Of a DNA stretch of 64,000 bases, positions 34,670-42,768 are shown piece after piece. The stretch is from positions 41,233-105,232 of the forward strand of contig JAQUTK010000008.1 of NCBI GenBank assembly GCA_028709785.1. Reading direction: 5' to 3'. The notes under the pieces were generated by a model. It searched no databases. It saw only the letters and a program-made list of their open reading frames with translations, and was not told where the DNA came from. Each line of letters begins with the position of its first letter. Position 1 is the first letter of the stretch. This DNA comes from Bacteroidales bacterium. Lineage in GTDB: Bacteria > Bacteroidota > Bacteroidia > Bacteroidales > JAQUTK01. The translations under genes were made by a program, and so were the position numbers.

Positions 34670-37600
34670 TTAATAATCACGTTGAACTTCCGCAATCTTC
34701 TGTTGCAGTTTCTTCATCTCTTCCTCCTGTAATACACGTTTGTATTCAATCGGAACAACACGGATGAATTGATCCACATAGGTATCCCAGCTGTCAAGCA
34801 TTTTCTTTGCCAGCGGACTACCTGTATTTACATAGTGTTTGCTTATGAGTTCATGTAATTCCTTACGGGCGGAAGAGTCTTCCATCAGGTTCAGCTCCAC
34901 CATCTCCATATTACAGAAATAATCGAAGTTACCCTCTTTGTTCCATACGTAAGCGATACCGCCACTCATACCTGCCGCAAAGTTACGGCCTGTAGTACCC
35001 AACACAACAACACGACCACCGGTCATATATTCACAACAGTGATCACCTACCCCTTCCACAACAGCGATAGCTCCTGAGTTACGAACGCAGAAACGTTCAC
35101 CCACACGGCCACTCAGATACGCCTCACCTGTCGTTGCACCATATAATAAGGTATTGCCTGCGATAATATTATTCTCCGGCGCAAAAGTACTTCCCTTAGG
35201 TGGCACCACGATGATCTTACCACCCGAGAGACCTTTACCCAGATAGTCATTGCTATCACCTTCCAGACGAAGAGTAACACCCTTGGCAAGAAATGCCCCG
35301 AAACTTTGTCCGGCAGTACCTCTAAATGTACACCGGATCGTATCAGGCTCAAGTCCGTCATTTCCATACTTTTTGGCAATAACACCCGACAACATAGCTC
35401 CCACTGTACGATCCGTATTGCGGATCGTGCGGCTTATTTCAATCGGAGTCTGCGCATCAATAGCCGTTTGAGCCAACTGAATCAGTTCACGATCCTGCAC
35501 ATGATCAATCTTATGATCCTGCACTTTCGTGCACAACAGATCATTGACAGCAGCCTCTTCCGGTATGCAAAGCAATTTGGACAGATCCACTTTTTGCAGT
35601 TTAGGATGAACATCCGAAGGCTTAAACTCGATCAGTTCGGAGTGTCCAATGATCTCATCCAGCTTGGTATATCCCATCTCTGCCAGATGCAGACGAACAT
35701 CCTCAGCCAGGAAATTAAAGAAAGTCACCAGATATTGGTACCTTCCGACAAAACGCTTACGGAGCTCTTCGTCTTGTGTGGCAACGCCCACCGGACAAGT
35801 ATTCAAATGACATTTACGCATCATGACACAGCCGAGAACGATCAGTGCGCTGGTTGCGAAACCATATTCTTCGGCACCCAGCATCGCGGCAATAATGATA
35901 TCCTTTCCGGTCTTCAGCTGACCATCCGTTTGCACACGGACACTGCCACGAAGATTGTTCATAACCAATGTCTGTTGCACTTCCGCCAATCCTATTTCAG
36001 TAGGAAGTCCGGCATGTTTGATAGAGCTGGAAGGACTGGCACCTGTGCCCCCTTCGCCACCACTGATCAGGATCATATCCGCCTTTGCCTTTGCCACACC
36101 TGCGGCAATGGTACCCACACCACTTTCAGACACCAGTTTGACACTGACCCGTGCATCCGGATTGACATTCTTCATATCGAAGATAAGCTGCGCAAGATCT
36201 TCAATTGAATAGATATCGTGATGCGGAGGAGGAGAAATCAGAGAGATACCCGGTATAGAATGTCTTGTCTTCGCAATGATCTCATCCACTTTATAGCCGG
36301 GCAACTGTCCTCCCTCACCGGGTTTTGCACCCTGTGCGATCTTGATCTGAATCTCATCCGCATTGACCAGATATTCGGCAGTCACACCAAAACGTCCGGA
36401 AGCGATCTGCTTGATCGCACTTCTGCGGTTCAATCCATCTTCGCCAATATGAAAACGTTTCGGGTCTTCACCACCCTCACCGGTATTACTCTTACCACCC
36501 ACAATATTCATGGCGATAGCCATTGCCTCATGCGCTTCCATACTGATAGAGCCATAAGACATAGCCCCGGTCACAAAGCGTTTTGTAATTTCCGAAGCAG
36601 GTTCAACCAAGGAGATATCAATCGGTTCTCTCTTCTTTACCCCCATAAAGTCACGAAGGAAAACAGGAGACTCTTTCTCATCCACAAACCGGGTGTACTC
36701 CTTAAACTTCTTGAAACTTCCCAAACGGGTGGCTATCTGAAGCGAAGAGATTGTTTCCGGATTCCAGGCATGAAACTCACCATCCTTGCGAAACGCATAG
36801 AGACCAAGGTTGGAAAGCAATCCGCTACCCTCTTCCTGATAGGCCTCCTGATGAGGTAGTATGGATTCCCGCGCGATATCTTCCAGATCAATTCCCTCAA
36901 TCTTGGAGAGAGTCCCCTGAAAATAGCGGTTCAATACCGACGAACCAATACCGATCGCTTCAAAGATTTGCGCGCCACGGTAACTGCGTAAAGTCGAAAT
37001 ACCCATTTTGGACATAATCTTCAACAAACCTTTGTTGACAGACTTGATATAATTCTTTTCAGCCGTATGAAAGTCCAGTTGCAACAAGTGCTTTTTCACC
37101 TGGTCTTCAATAATGGCAAATGACATATACGGATTGACAGCGGTAGCACCGTAGCCAAACAAAAGAGCAAAATGCATCACTTCCCTCGGTTCGGCAGTTT
37201 CCACAACGATAGCGATCTGCATGCGTTTGCGCTTGTCAATCAGATAATGATGCACCGCAGATACAGCCAGCAACGAAGGAATCGGCGCGTGATCTTTATC
37301 GACCCCGCGATCGCTGAGAATGATATAATTATAAGCTTCATCCACCGCCTGCTCCGATTGTTTGCACAACTCGTCGATGGCTTGTTCCAGCCCTTTCGCT
37401 CCCTCGTTCAACGGAAAGAGCAACGGCAACGTCTTCGATCTGAACCCTTTGTAACGGAGGTTTTTCAACAAGTCCAGCTGGAGATTGCTGATAACCGGCG
37501 ATTGCAGACGAACCATCTTACACAGATCGGGCGATGCTTCCAGTAAGTTAGTCTCCTGCGCGCCGATATACAAACTCAGCGACATCACCAGTTCCTCACG

Positions 37601-39178
37601 GATGGAGTCAATCGGTGGATTGGTAACCTGTGCGAATTGCTGACGGAAATAGTTGAAAATCCGTTGCGGTTTGTTGGACAAAACGGCCAGCGGAGTATCA
37701 TTACCCATGGATGAGATAGGCTCGACACCGGCTTCTGCCATAGGCACGATCAACTTCTCAATATCTTCCTTGTGGTAGCCAAACACCCTGAGTTGTTTCT
37801 CATACTGATCCACTCCATATTTTACAGACCGTCCCGAAGAAATCTGATCCAGATTGATCCGGTTGTTATCCAGCCACTCTTTGTAAGGAGCCGCTTTGGC
37901 CAGCTTCTCTTTCAGTTCCGCGTCGTATTGAATCTTTCCGGTCTCAGTATCGATCATCAACATCTTTCCGGGTTGCAAGCGTCCCTTTTCTTTCACCTCT
38001 TCCGGTTTGAAAGGAATGACACCAGCCTCCGAAGAGACCAACATGATATCATTGTTGGTAATCAGATAGCGCGCCGGACGCAAGCCGTTCCTGTCCAGCA
38101 TACCACCGGCATACCGTCCGTCGGAAAAGAGAAGAGTCGCAGGACCATCCCACGGTTCCATGATAATACTGTGATACTCATAGAAAGCCTTTAATTCGGA
38201 TGATATCGGGTTTTTAGCATTAAAGCTCTCCGGCACCAGCATGGCAAGCGCATGAGGCAAAGATTTGCCTGACATCAGGAAAAACTCCAGCACATTGTCC
38301 AAAGAGGCACTGTCGCTCATACCCGGCTGAACAACCGGAAATATAGCCGACATATCGCCCAGCACATCCGCCTTTAAAATACTTTCGCGGGCTTCCATCC
38401 AGTAACGATTCCCTTTGATGGTATTGATCTCACCATTGTGCCCGAGCAGACGGAACGGCTGCGCGAGATCCCAGGTCGGGAAGGTATTCGTACTGAAACG
38501 GGAATGCACCAGTGCCAAACCCGAAGTAAAGTTTGGATTAGACAGATCCGGGAAATACTCTCTCAACTGAGTTGAGGTAAGCATACCTTTATATATAATC
38601 CGTTTAGTTGAAAGAGAAACGATATAAAAGCTTCTCTTCTCGGTCAGTGATGACTGAGAGATCGCCTTCTCAATTTTCTTTCGTGTGATATAAAGTTTTG
38701 TTTCCAACTCATCCTGCGTACTGCAACCGGTAATAAACAGTTGCTTGGTCAAAGGTTCGTTGGAACGGGAGATCTCTCCCAAAATGTCGCTGTTGACAGG
38801 CACATCTCTGACGGCCAGTAATTTGAGTCCCTCTTCCGCAACTACAGACTCGATCGTCTGAATACAGAAGGCTGCTTCCTGCTTCTCATTGGGCAAAAAT
38901 ACCAGACCGGTACCATACCTTCCTTTTTCAGGAACGGCTATCCCTTGAAGTAAAATGAATTCATGAGGAATCTGTAATAAAATACCTGCACCGTCACCTG
39001 TTTTGTTATCCGAACTCTCGGCGCCGCGATGAATCATATTTTCAAGTACTTGTAGACCTTTCTCTACAATTTCATGGGATTTGACTCCTCGCACGTGAGC
39101 CAATAATCCGACACCGCAGGCATCATGTTCTGCTTCCGGGGTGTATAATCCTTTTTCTACAGGATATTTTCTTTGCAT
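34670..39178 (-). CDS. gltB: Glutamate synthase large subunit
   Basis: A 1502-residue GOGAT alpha chain that makes two glutamates from glutamine and 2-oxoglutarate. After a 20-residue leader, Cys21 in EHDACGVGL is the expected mature N-terminal nucleophile of the amidotransferase domain (21-about 420). The central and FMN-binding domains follow (GEGGEDPKRFHIGEDG, SGGEGGTGASPSSSIKHAG), then the 3Fe-4S cluster CVMMRKCHLNTCPVG and the C-terminal beta-helix with GGRVVVLGTTGRNFAAGMSGG. A -7 box TATTTTTG is at 39211-39204. It is transcribed with gltD and lies beside the glutamine synthetase gene, giving a GS-GOGAT cluster. Confidence 0.97.
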   Translation of the reverse strand: MQRKYPVEKGLYTPEAEHDACGVGLLAHVRGVKSHEIVEKGLQVLENMIHRGAESSDNKTGDGAGILLQIPHEFILLQGIAVPEKGRYGTGLVFLPNEKQEAAFCIQTIESVVAEEGLKLLAVRDVPVNSDILGEISRSNEPLTKQLFITGCSTQDELETKLYITRKKIEKAISQSSLTEKRSFYIVSLSTKRIIYKGMLTSTQLREYFPDLSNPNFTSGLALVHSRFSTNTFPTWDLAQPFRLLGHNGEINTIKGNRYWMEARESILKADVLGDMSAIFPVVQPGMSDSASLDNVLEFFLMSGKSLPHALAMLVPESFNAKNPISSELKAFYEYHSIIMEPWDGPATLLFSDGRYAGGMLDRNGLRPARYLITNNDIMLVSSEAGVIPFKPEEVKEKGRLQPGKMLMIDTETGKIQYDAELKEKLAKAAPYKEWLDNNRINLDQISSGRSVKYGVDQYEKQLRVFGYHKEDIEKLIVPMAEAGVEPISSMGNDTPLAVLSNKPQRIFNYFRQQFAQVTNPPIDSIREELVMSLSLYIGAQETNLLEASPDLCKMVRLQSPVISNLQLDLLKNLRYKGFRSKTLPLLFPLNEGAKGLEQAIDELCKQSEQAVDEAYNYIILSDRGVDKDHAPIPSLLAVSAVHHYLIDKRKRMQIAIVVETAEPREVMHFALLFGYGATAVNPYMSFAIIEDQVKKHLLQLDFHTAEKNYIKSVNKGLLKIMSKMGISTLRSYRGAQIFEAIGIGSSVLNRYFQGTLSKIEGIDLEDIARESILPHQEAYQEEGSGLLSNLGLYAFRKDGEFHAWNPETISSLQIATRLGSFKKFKEYTRFVDEKESPVFLRDFMGVKKREPIDISLVEPASEITKRFVTGAMSYGSISMEAHEAMAIAMNIVGGKSNTGEGGEDPKRFHIGEDGLNRRSAIKQIASGRFGVTAEYLVNADEIQIKIAQGAKPGEGGQLPGYKVDEIIAKTRHSIPGISLISPPPHHDIYSIEDLAQLIFDMKNVNPDARVSVKLVSESGVGTIAAGVAKAKADMILISGGEGGTGASPSSSIKHAGLPTEIGLAEVQQTLVMNNLRGSVRVQTDGQLKTGKDIIIAAMLGAEEYGFATSALIVLGCVMMRKCHLNTCPVGVATQDEELRKRFVGRYQYLVTFFNFLAEDVRLHLAEMGYTKLDEIIGHSELIEFKPSDVHPKLQKVDLSKLLCIPEEAAVNDLLCTKVQDHKIDHVQDRELIQLAQTAIDAQTPIEISRTIRNTDRTVGAMLSGVIAKKYGNDGLEPDTIRCTFRGTAGQSFGAFLAKGVTLRLEGDSNDYLGKGLSGGKIIVVPPKGSTFAPENNIIAGNTLLYGATTGEAYLSGRVGERFCVRNSGAIAVVEGVGDHCCEYMTGGRVVVLGTTGRNFAAGMSGGIAYVWNKEGNFDYFCNMEMVELNLMEDSSARKELHELISKHYVNTGSPLAKKMLDSWDTYVDQFIRVVPIEYKRVLQEEEMKKLQQKIAEVQRDY

Positions 39179-39238
39179 AATTGTTGTGTTTTGTTATCCC
39201 TGACAAAAATAAACTGAAATGAACGTAAAATGAGGGTA

Positions 39239-39268
39239 ATGCCAACCGGTTGTTGACCCGATTGGCAT
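39239..39268 (-). terminator. Hairpin between glnN and gltB
   Basis: ATGCCAA (39239-39245) pairs with TTGGCAT (39262-39268), with CGG/CCG inside. It lies just past the glnN stop and before the gltB -7 box. The following T-run is weak, so it may be only partly terminating. Confidence 0.55.
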
Positions 39269-39282
39269 CCCTTTGATTTGAT

Positions 39283-41472
39283 TTATCTAATGAACAATAG
39301 TTCTCTGTATTTGGGCAATGGCCACATCTCGTTATCCACGATAAGTTCCAGTTTGTCTACATGGTAACGAATCTCTGCCATGTACGGGAATACCTCATCA
39401 TGATATGCGATCGCCTTGCTTCTCTCACATTCAATTTTGTTGGCCACTTTGCGTGCTTCCACCATGGCGTCCACTTTCGTTTTGATCGCGGCGATATGTT
39501 CAGCGATTTCCTCTATGATTGAGCGATCCTGAGCCGACAGTTGGCTTGCTTTCTCCTCATCGTACACATTCTTGATCTTGAATACATTATCGAGAAGCAT
39601 CGACTGATATCTGGTAGCTACCGGAATGATATGGTTCATCACCAGGTCGCCCAGTACGCGTGCCTCAATCTGGATCTTCTTCGTATAAGTCTCCCACTTC
39701 ACCTCGTTACGTGCTTCAAGTTCTTTCGCAGTAAATACGCCGATACTCTCAAACAACTTCTCTGATTCTTTGGTGATATACTTGTCGTAGATAAGCGGTA
39801 CACTTGTCTCGCAATCCAATCCACGTTTAGCAGCTTCTTCTTTCCATTCGTCGCTGTATCCGTTGCCGTTGAAGCGAATGTTCTTAGACTCTTTGATATA
39901 TTTTTTGATCACATCAAACAACGCTTTTTCCTGGCTGGTACCTTTTGCGATCAACGCATCCACTTCTGATTTGAATTCAATCAACTGGCAAGCGACAGCC
40001 GCGGTCAGCGCGGTCATGGCAGACGCACAGTTTGCGGAAGAACCAACAGCTCTGAACTCAAAGCGGTTTCCTGTAAAGGCAAACGGAGAGGTTCTGTTAC
40101 GGTCGGTCGAATCCATCAAAACTTCCGGAATATGAGCGATAGCCAGTTTCAGTTTCTTCTTCTCATCCATCACAATCGCTTCTTCGCTGCTGCTATTTTC
40201 CAGTTTGTCCAGAATAGCGCTGATCTGCGTACCAAGGAACACAGAGATGATTGCAGGAGGTGCCTCGTTAGCTCCCAAACGATGCGCGTTTGGCGCGGTC
40301 ATCACACTCGCCTTCAATAATCCGTCGTTTTTATGAACAGCCATCAAAGCATTGACAAGGAAGGTGATAAACTGAAGATTCTCTGTCGGTGTCTTGCCGG
40401 GAGTCATCAATCCAACGCCGGTATCCGTACCCAACGACCAGTTGTTATGTTTTCCCGATCCATTTACACCGGCAAAAGGTTTCTCGTGCAACAACACACG
40501 GAAGTGATGACGTTGAGCCACACGTTCCATGATTGACATGATCAACAAGTTGTGATCAATCGCAAGGTTCATCTCCTCATAGATAGGAGCCAACTCAAAC
40601 TGATTAGGAGCCACTTCATTGTGGCGTGTCTTTAAAGGCATGCCATATTTATAAGCTTCAAATTCCAGATCTCTCATAAAAGCAGCCACACGAGAAGGAA
40701 TCGAACCAAAATAATGATCTTCCAACTGTTGGTTTTTCGCGCTTTCATGTCCCATCAACGTGCGGCCTGTAAGTACCAGGTCCGGACGGGTAGCATACAA
40801 CTCTTCATCCACCAGAAAATACTCCTGTTCCCATCCGAGATACGAATATACTTTCTTGACAGAAGAATCAAAATAGCGACATACATCCACAGCAGCTTTA
40901 TCCACTGCATTCAACGCCTTCAACAAAGGAGTCTTGTAATCCAGCGTTTCTCCCGTATAAGAGATAAAGATTGTAGGAATACACAATGTATCATCCACAA
41001 TGAACGCAGGCGATGAAGGATCCCAGGCAGTATAACCCCTTGCCTCGAAGGTGTTACGAATACCACCACTCGGGAAACTGGAAGCGTCCGGTTCTTGCTG
41101 AACCAGCAGTTTGCCTGAAAACTCTTCGATGACACCACCATTATCATCATACTCAATGAATGAATCATGTTTCTCAGCGGTTCCTTCAGTCAGCGGCTGA
41201 AACCAGTGAGTATAGTGAGTCGCTCCCATTTCAAGCGCCCACATTTTCATACCGGCTGCGACATGATCAGCAATATCCCTGCTTAAAGGCATACCATTAT
41301 CAATAGCATCAGAAAGGACTTTAATCGTACCTTTTGACAAGAACTTTGTCATCTGAGCGCGATTAAATACATTCTTCCCATAATAATCGGAAGTTAATTT
41401 ACTAGGAGCTTCTGTTGCTACCGGCTTTCTGCAGAATGCTTTGTCTACAGCATTAAATCGTAAACTTGACAT
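39283..41472 (-). CDS. glnN: Type III glutamine synthetase
   Basis: A 729-residue GSIII enzyme that makes glutamine from glutamate, ammonia and ATP; this long hexamer-of-rings form is typical of Bacteroidota. Seen: FPSGGIRNTFEARGYTAWDP near residue 140, the catalytic core ETRHNEVAPNQFELAP-type sequence, KHNNWSLGTDTGVGLMTPGKTP, and NRTSPFAFTGNRFEFRAVGSS. It lies directly upstream of gltB with its own promoter and a leader of about 125 bases. Ammonia from the environment probably enters through this enzyme plus GltBD. Regulation cannot be read directly, but the long leader is unusual here. Confidence 0.97.
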   Translation of the reverse strand: MSSLRFNAVDKAFCRKPVATEAPSKLTSDYYGKNVFNRAQMTKFLSKGTIKVLSDAIDNGMPLSRDIADHVAAGMKMWALEMGATHYTHWFQPLTEGTAEKHDSFIEYDDNGGVIEEFSGKLLVQQEPDASSFPSGGIRNTFEARGYTAWDPSSPAFIVDDTLCIPTIFISYTGETLDYKTPLLKALNAVDKAAVDVCRYFDSSVKKVYSYLGWEQEYFLVDEELYATRPDLVLTGRTLMGHESAKNQQLEDHYFGSIPSRVAAFMRDLEFEAYKYGMPLKTRHNEVAPNQFELAPIYEEMNLAIDHNLLIMSIMERVAQRHHFRVLLHEKPFAGVNGSGKHNNWSLGTDTGVGLMTPGKTPTENLQFITFLVNALMAVHKNDGLLKASVMTAPNAHRLGANEAPPAIISVFLGTQISAILDKLENSSSEEAIVMDEKKKLKLAIAHIPEVLMDSTDRNRTSPFAFTGNRFEFRAVGSSANCASAMTALTAAVACQLIEFKSEVDALIAKGTSQEKALFDVIKKYIKESKNIRFNGNGYSDEWKEEAAKRGLDCETSVPLIYDKYITKESEKLFESIGVFTAKELEARNEVKWETYTKKIQIEARVLGDLVMNHIIPVATRYQSMLLDNVFKIKNVYDEEKASQLSAQDRSIIEEIAEHIAAIKTKVDAMVEARKVANKIECERSKAIAYHDEVFPYMAEIRYHVDKLELIVDNEMWPLPKYRELLFIR

Positions 41473-41603
41473 AACTATTGATTTTTATCTCTCCACCGTT
41501 GAAGAGTTGTTTATATTATCATATTGATTAGCAATTACCCGTTTTTTCATTCAAAAAGACGTTATAAAGCTACATTGAAAAGAATCCATATTGCTTTACG
41601 ATG

Positions 41604-41633
41604 CAAAGATATAACAAAAAGATTATTTCCAAA
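41604..41633 (-). promoter_or_regulatory. Promoter of glnN
   Basis: On the minus strand TTTG (41633-41630), 18 bases, then TATCTTTG (41611-41604). The predicted transcript start is about 125 bases before the glnN start, longer than for the other genes here. Confidence 0.6.
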
Positions 41634-41910
41634 CATATTACTGACAAAATTCTTTGATTTAATCCTTTTTATTACTTCAATGACATATATATTGCACTTT
41701 TTTATATCCATGTGATACAGATTCGTTGTATTTGCTTTCTAATTGAAAAGAATAATGGAATCAATGCGCATATATTCTTCAATCAAATCCGACAGATCGT
41801 TTTTTGATCTCTTCAGCTCATTCTTTTAAAAAAACCTGCGCATTCATATTGTACATCTGAAACATTCTCTCTTACTTTGTTCTTTTATAAAACAATCAAA
41901 CCTACAAACA
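41634..41910. other. AT-rich divergent intergenic region
   Basis: This stretch upstream of the glnN promoter and of the lipoprotein gene is AT-rich with no convincing ORF. TTACTTTG (about 41872-41879) is an imperfect -7 box for the lipoprotein gene. No RNA motif or repeat of note was recognised. Confidence 0.4.
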
Positions 41911-42684
41911 ATGAAAAGAGCTTCATTTTCCACTGCGATTTGCCTTCTGTTCATGACAGCAATGATATCCTGTACCTCCCAACCCTCCTCTTACACGCTG
42001 ACCGCAACAATCAAAGGACTGCCCGAAGGCACCGTTGTCGAACTGATGCCCGGATCCACGCACCAAACAGAACTGCCGGTTGCCCAGTCCATTGTCAAAG
42101 ATGGATCTTTCACCTTCAAAGGCTCGTTAAAAGAGCCGAGACTATTTGAAATAGAAGCGATCAACACCGAGGGATCCTTTAAAGTACTGATAGAAAAAGG
42201 CACAATAGCCATTACCGGTAAAGCCGCTTCAACGGAGTCGGAAGGCAAACTAAGCTACCAATTCGACAGTATTACCGTTACCGGCAGTGACATCCACACC
42301 CTATACATGCAAAAATTAGCTTATCTGGATACATTAAATAACTTATACGATAGTTTCCGCACATCAAACAAAGAGATTCTGGAAGCGTTAAAGATAGCCC
42401 AGGTTGCGCACGATGACTCATTGATACGATCACTGTTGCAAACAGATGCGTTTGAGAAAATGCAAAAAGAAAACAAAGCGATCTACGATTCAGTACAAGT
42501 GCGCGTGAACAAAATGATTACGGATAACAAGAAAACCTGGTGGGCCCCCTTTCTCATGATGGATCAGATGTATGAGTTTGACACGCAAGACAAACTCCTG
42601 TTCAACGAATTCTCCTCAAAAGCAAAAGAGAGTTACTACGGTAAACTCCTGAAAATACAACTGGACGCGATAAAGGAAAAGTAA
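41911..42684 (+). CDS. DUF4369-domain lipoprotein
   Basis: A 257-residue protein with a lipoprotein signal peptide (MKRASFSTAICLLFMTAMISC, lipobox Cys21). Residues 28-125 form a beta-rich DUF4369 domain (TLTATIKGLPEGTVVELMPG, KDGSFTFKGSLKEPRLFEIEA), which in Bacteroidales often precedes a thioredoxin-like domain. Here the C-terminal half is instead mostly helical (LDTLNNLYDSFRTSNKEILEALK) with no CxxC, so it is either a truncated or a non-redox member. It sits alone, ended by a strong terminator. Confidence 0.85.
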   Translation: MKRASFSTAICLLFMTAMISCTSQPSSYTLTATIKGLPEGTVVELMPGSTHQTELPVAQSIVKDGSFTFKGSLKEPRLFEIEAINTEGSFKVLIEKGTIAITGKAASTESEGKLSYQFDSITVTGSDIHTLYMQKLAYLDTLNNLYDSFRTSNKEILEALKIAQVAHDDSLIRSLLQTDAFEKMQKENKAIYDSVQVRVNKMITDNKKTWWAPFLMMDQMYEFDTQDKLLFNEFSSKAKESYYGKLLKIQLDAIKEK

Positions 42685-42709
42685 GAGAAGATTATGAATA
42701 CTTGGAAGC

Positions 42710-42746
42710 AATCCCTGCTTGCAGCTAACCTGCTGAAGCAGGGATT
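42710..42746. terminator. Bidirectional terminator between lipoprotein and C10 protease genes
   Basis: AATCCCTGCTT (42710-42720) and AAGCAGGGATT (42736-42746) make a perfect 11-bp stem; CTTTTT follows on the plus strand. Confidence 0.88.
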
Positions 42747-42768
42747 CTTTTTATCAAACAATCAGTCC

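Noticed and set aside
35306..36208. A 300-codon plus-strand frame inside gltB, and similar long antisense frames in other large genes.
   Set aside because: Shadow of the gltB coding frame with His/Arg/Ile-rich composition; no family resemblance.
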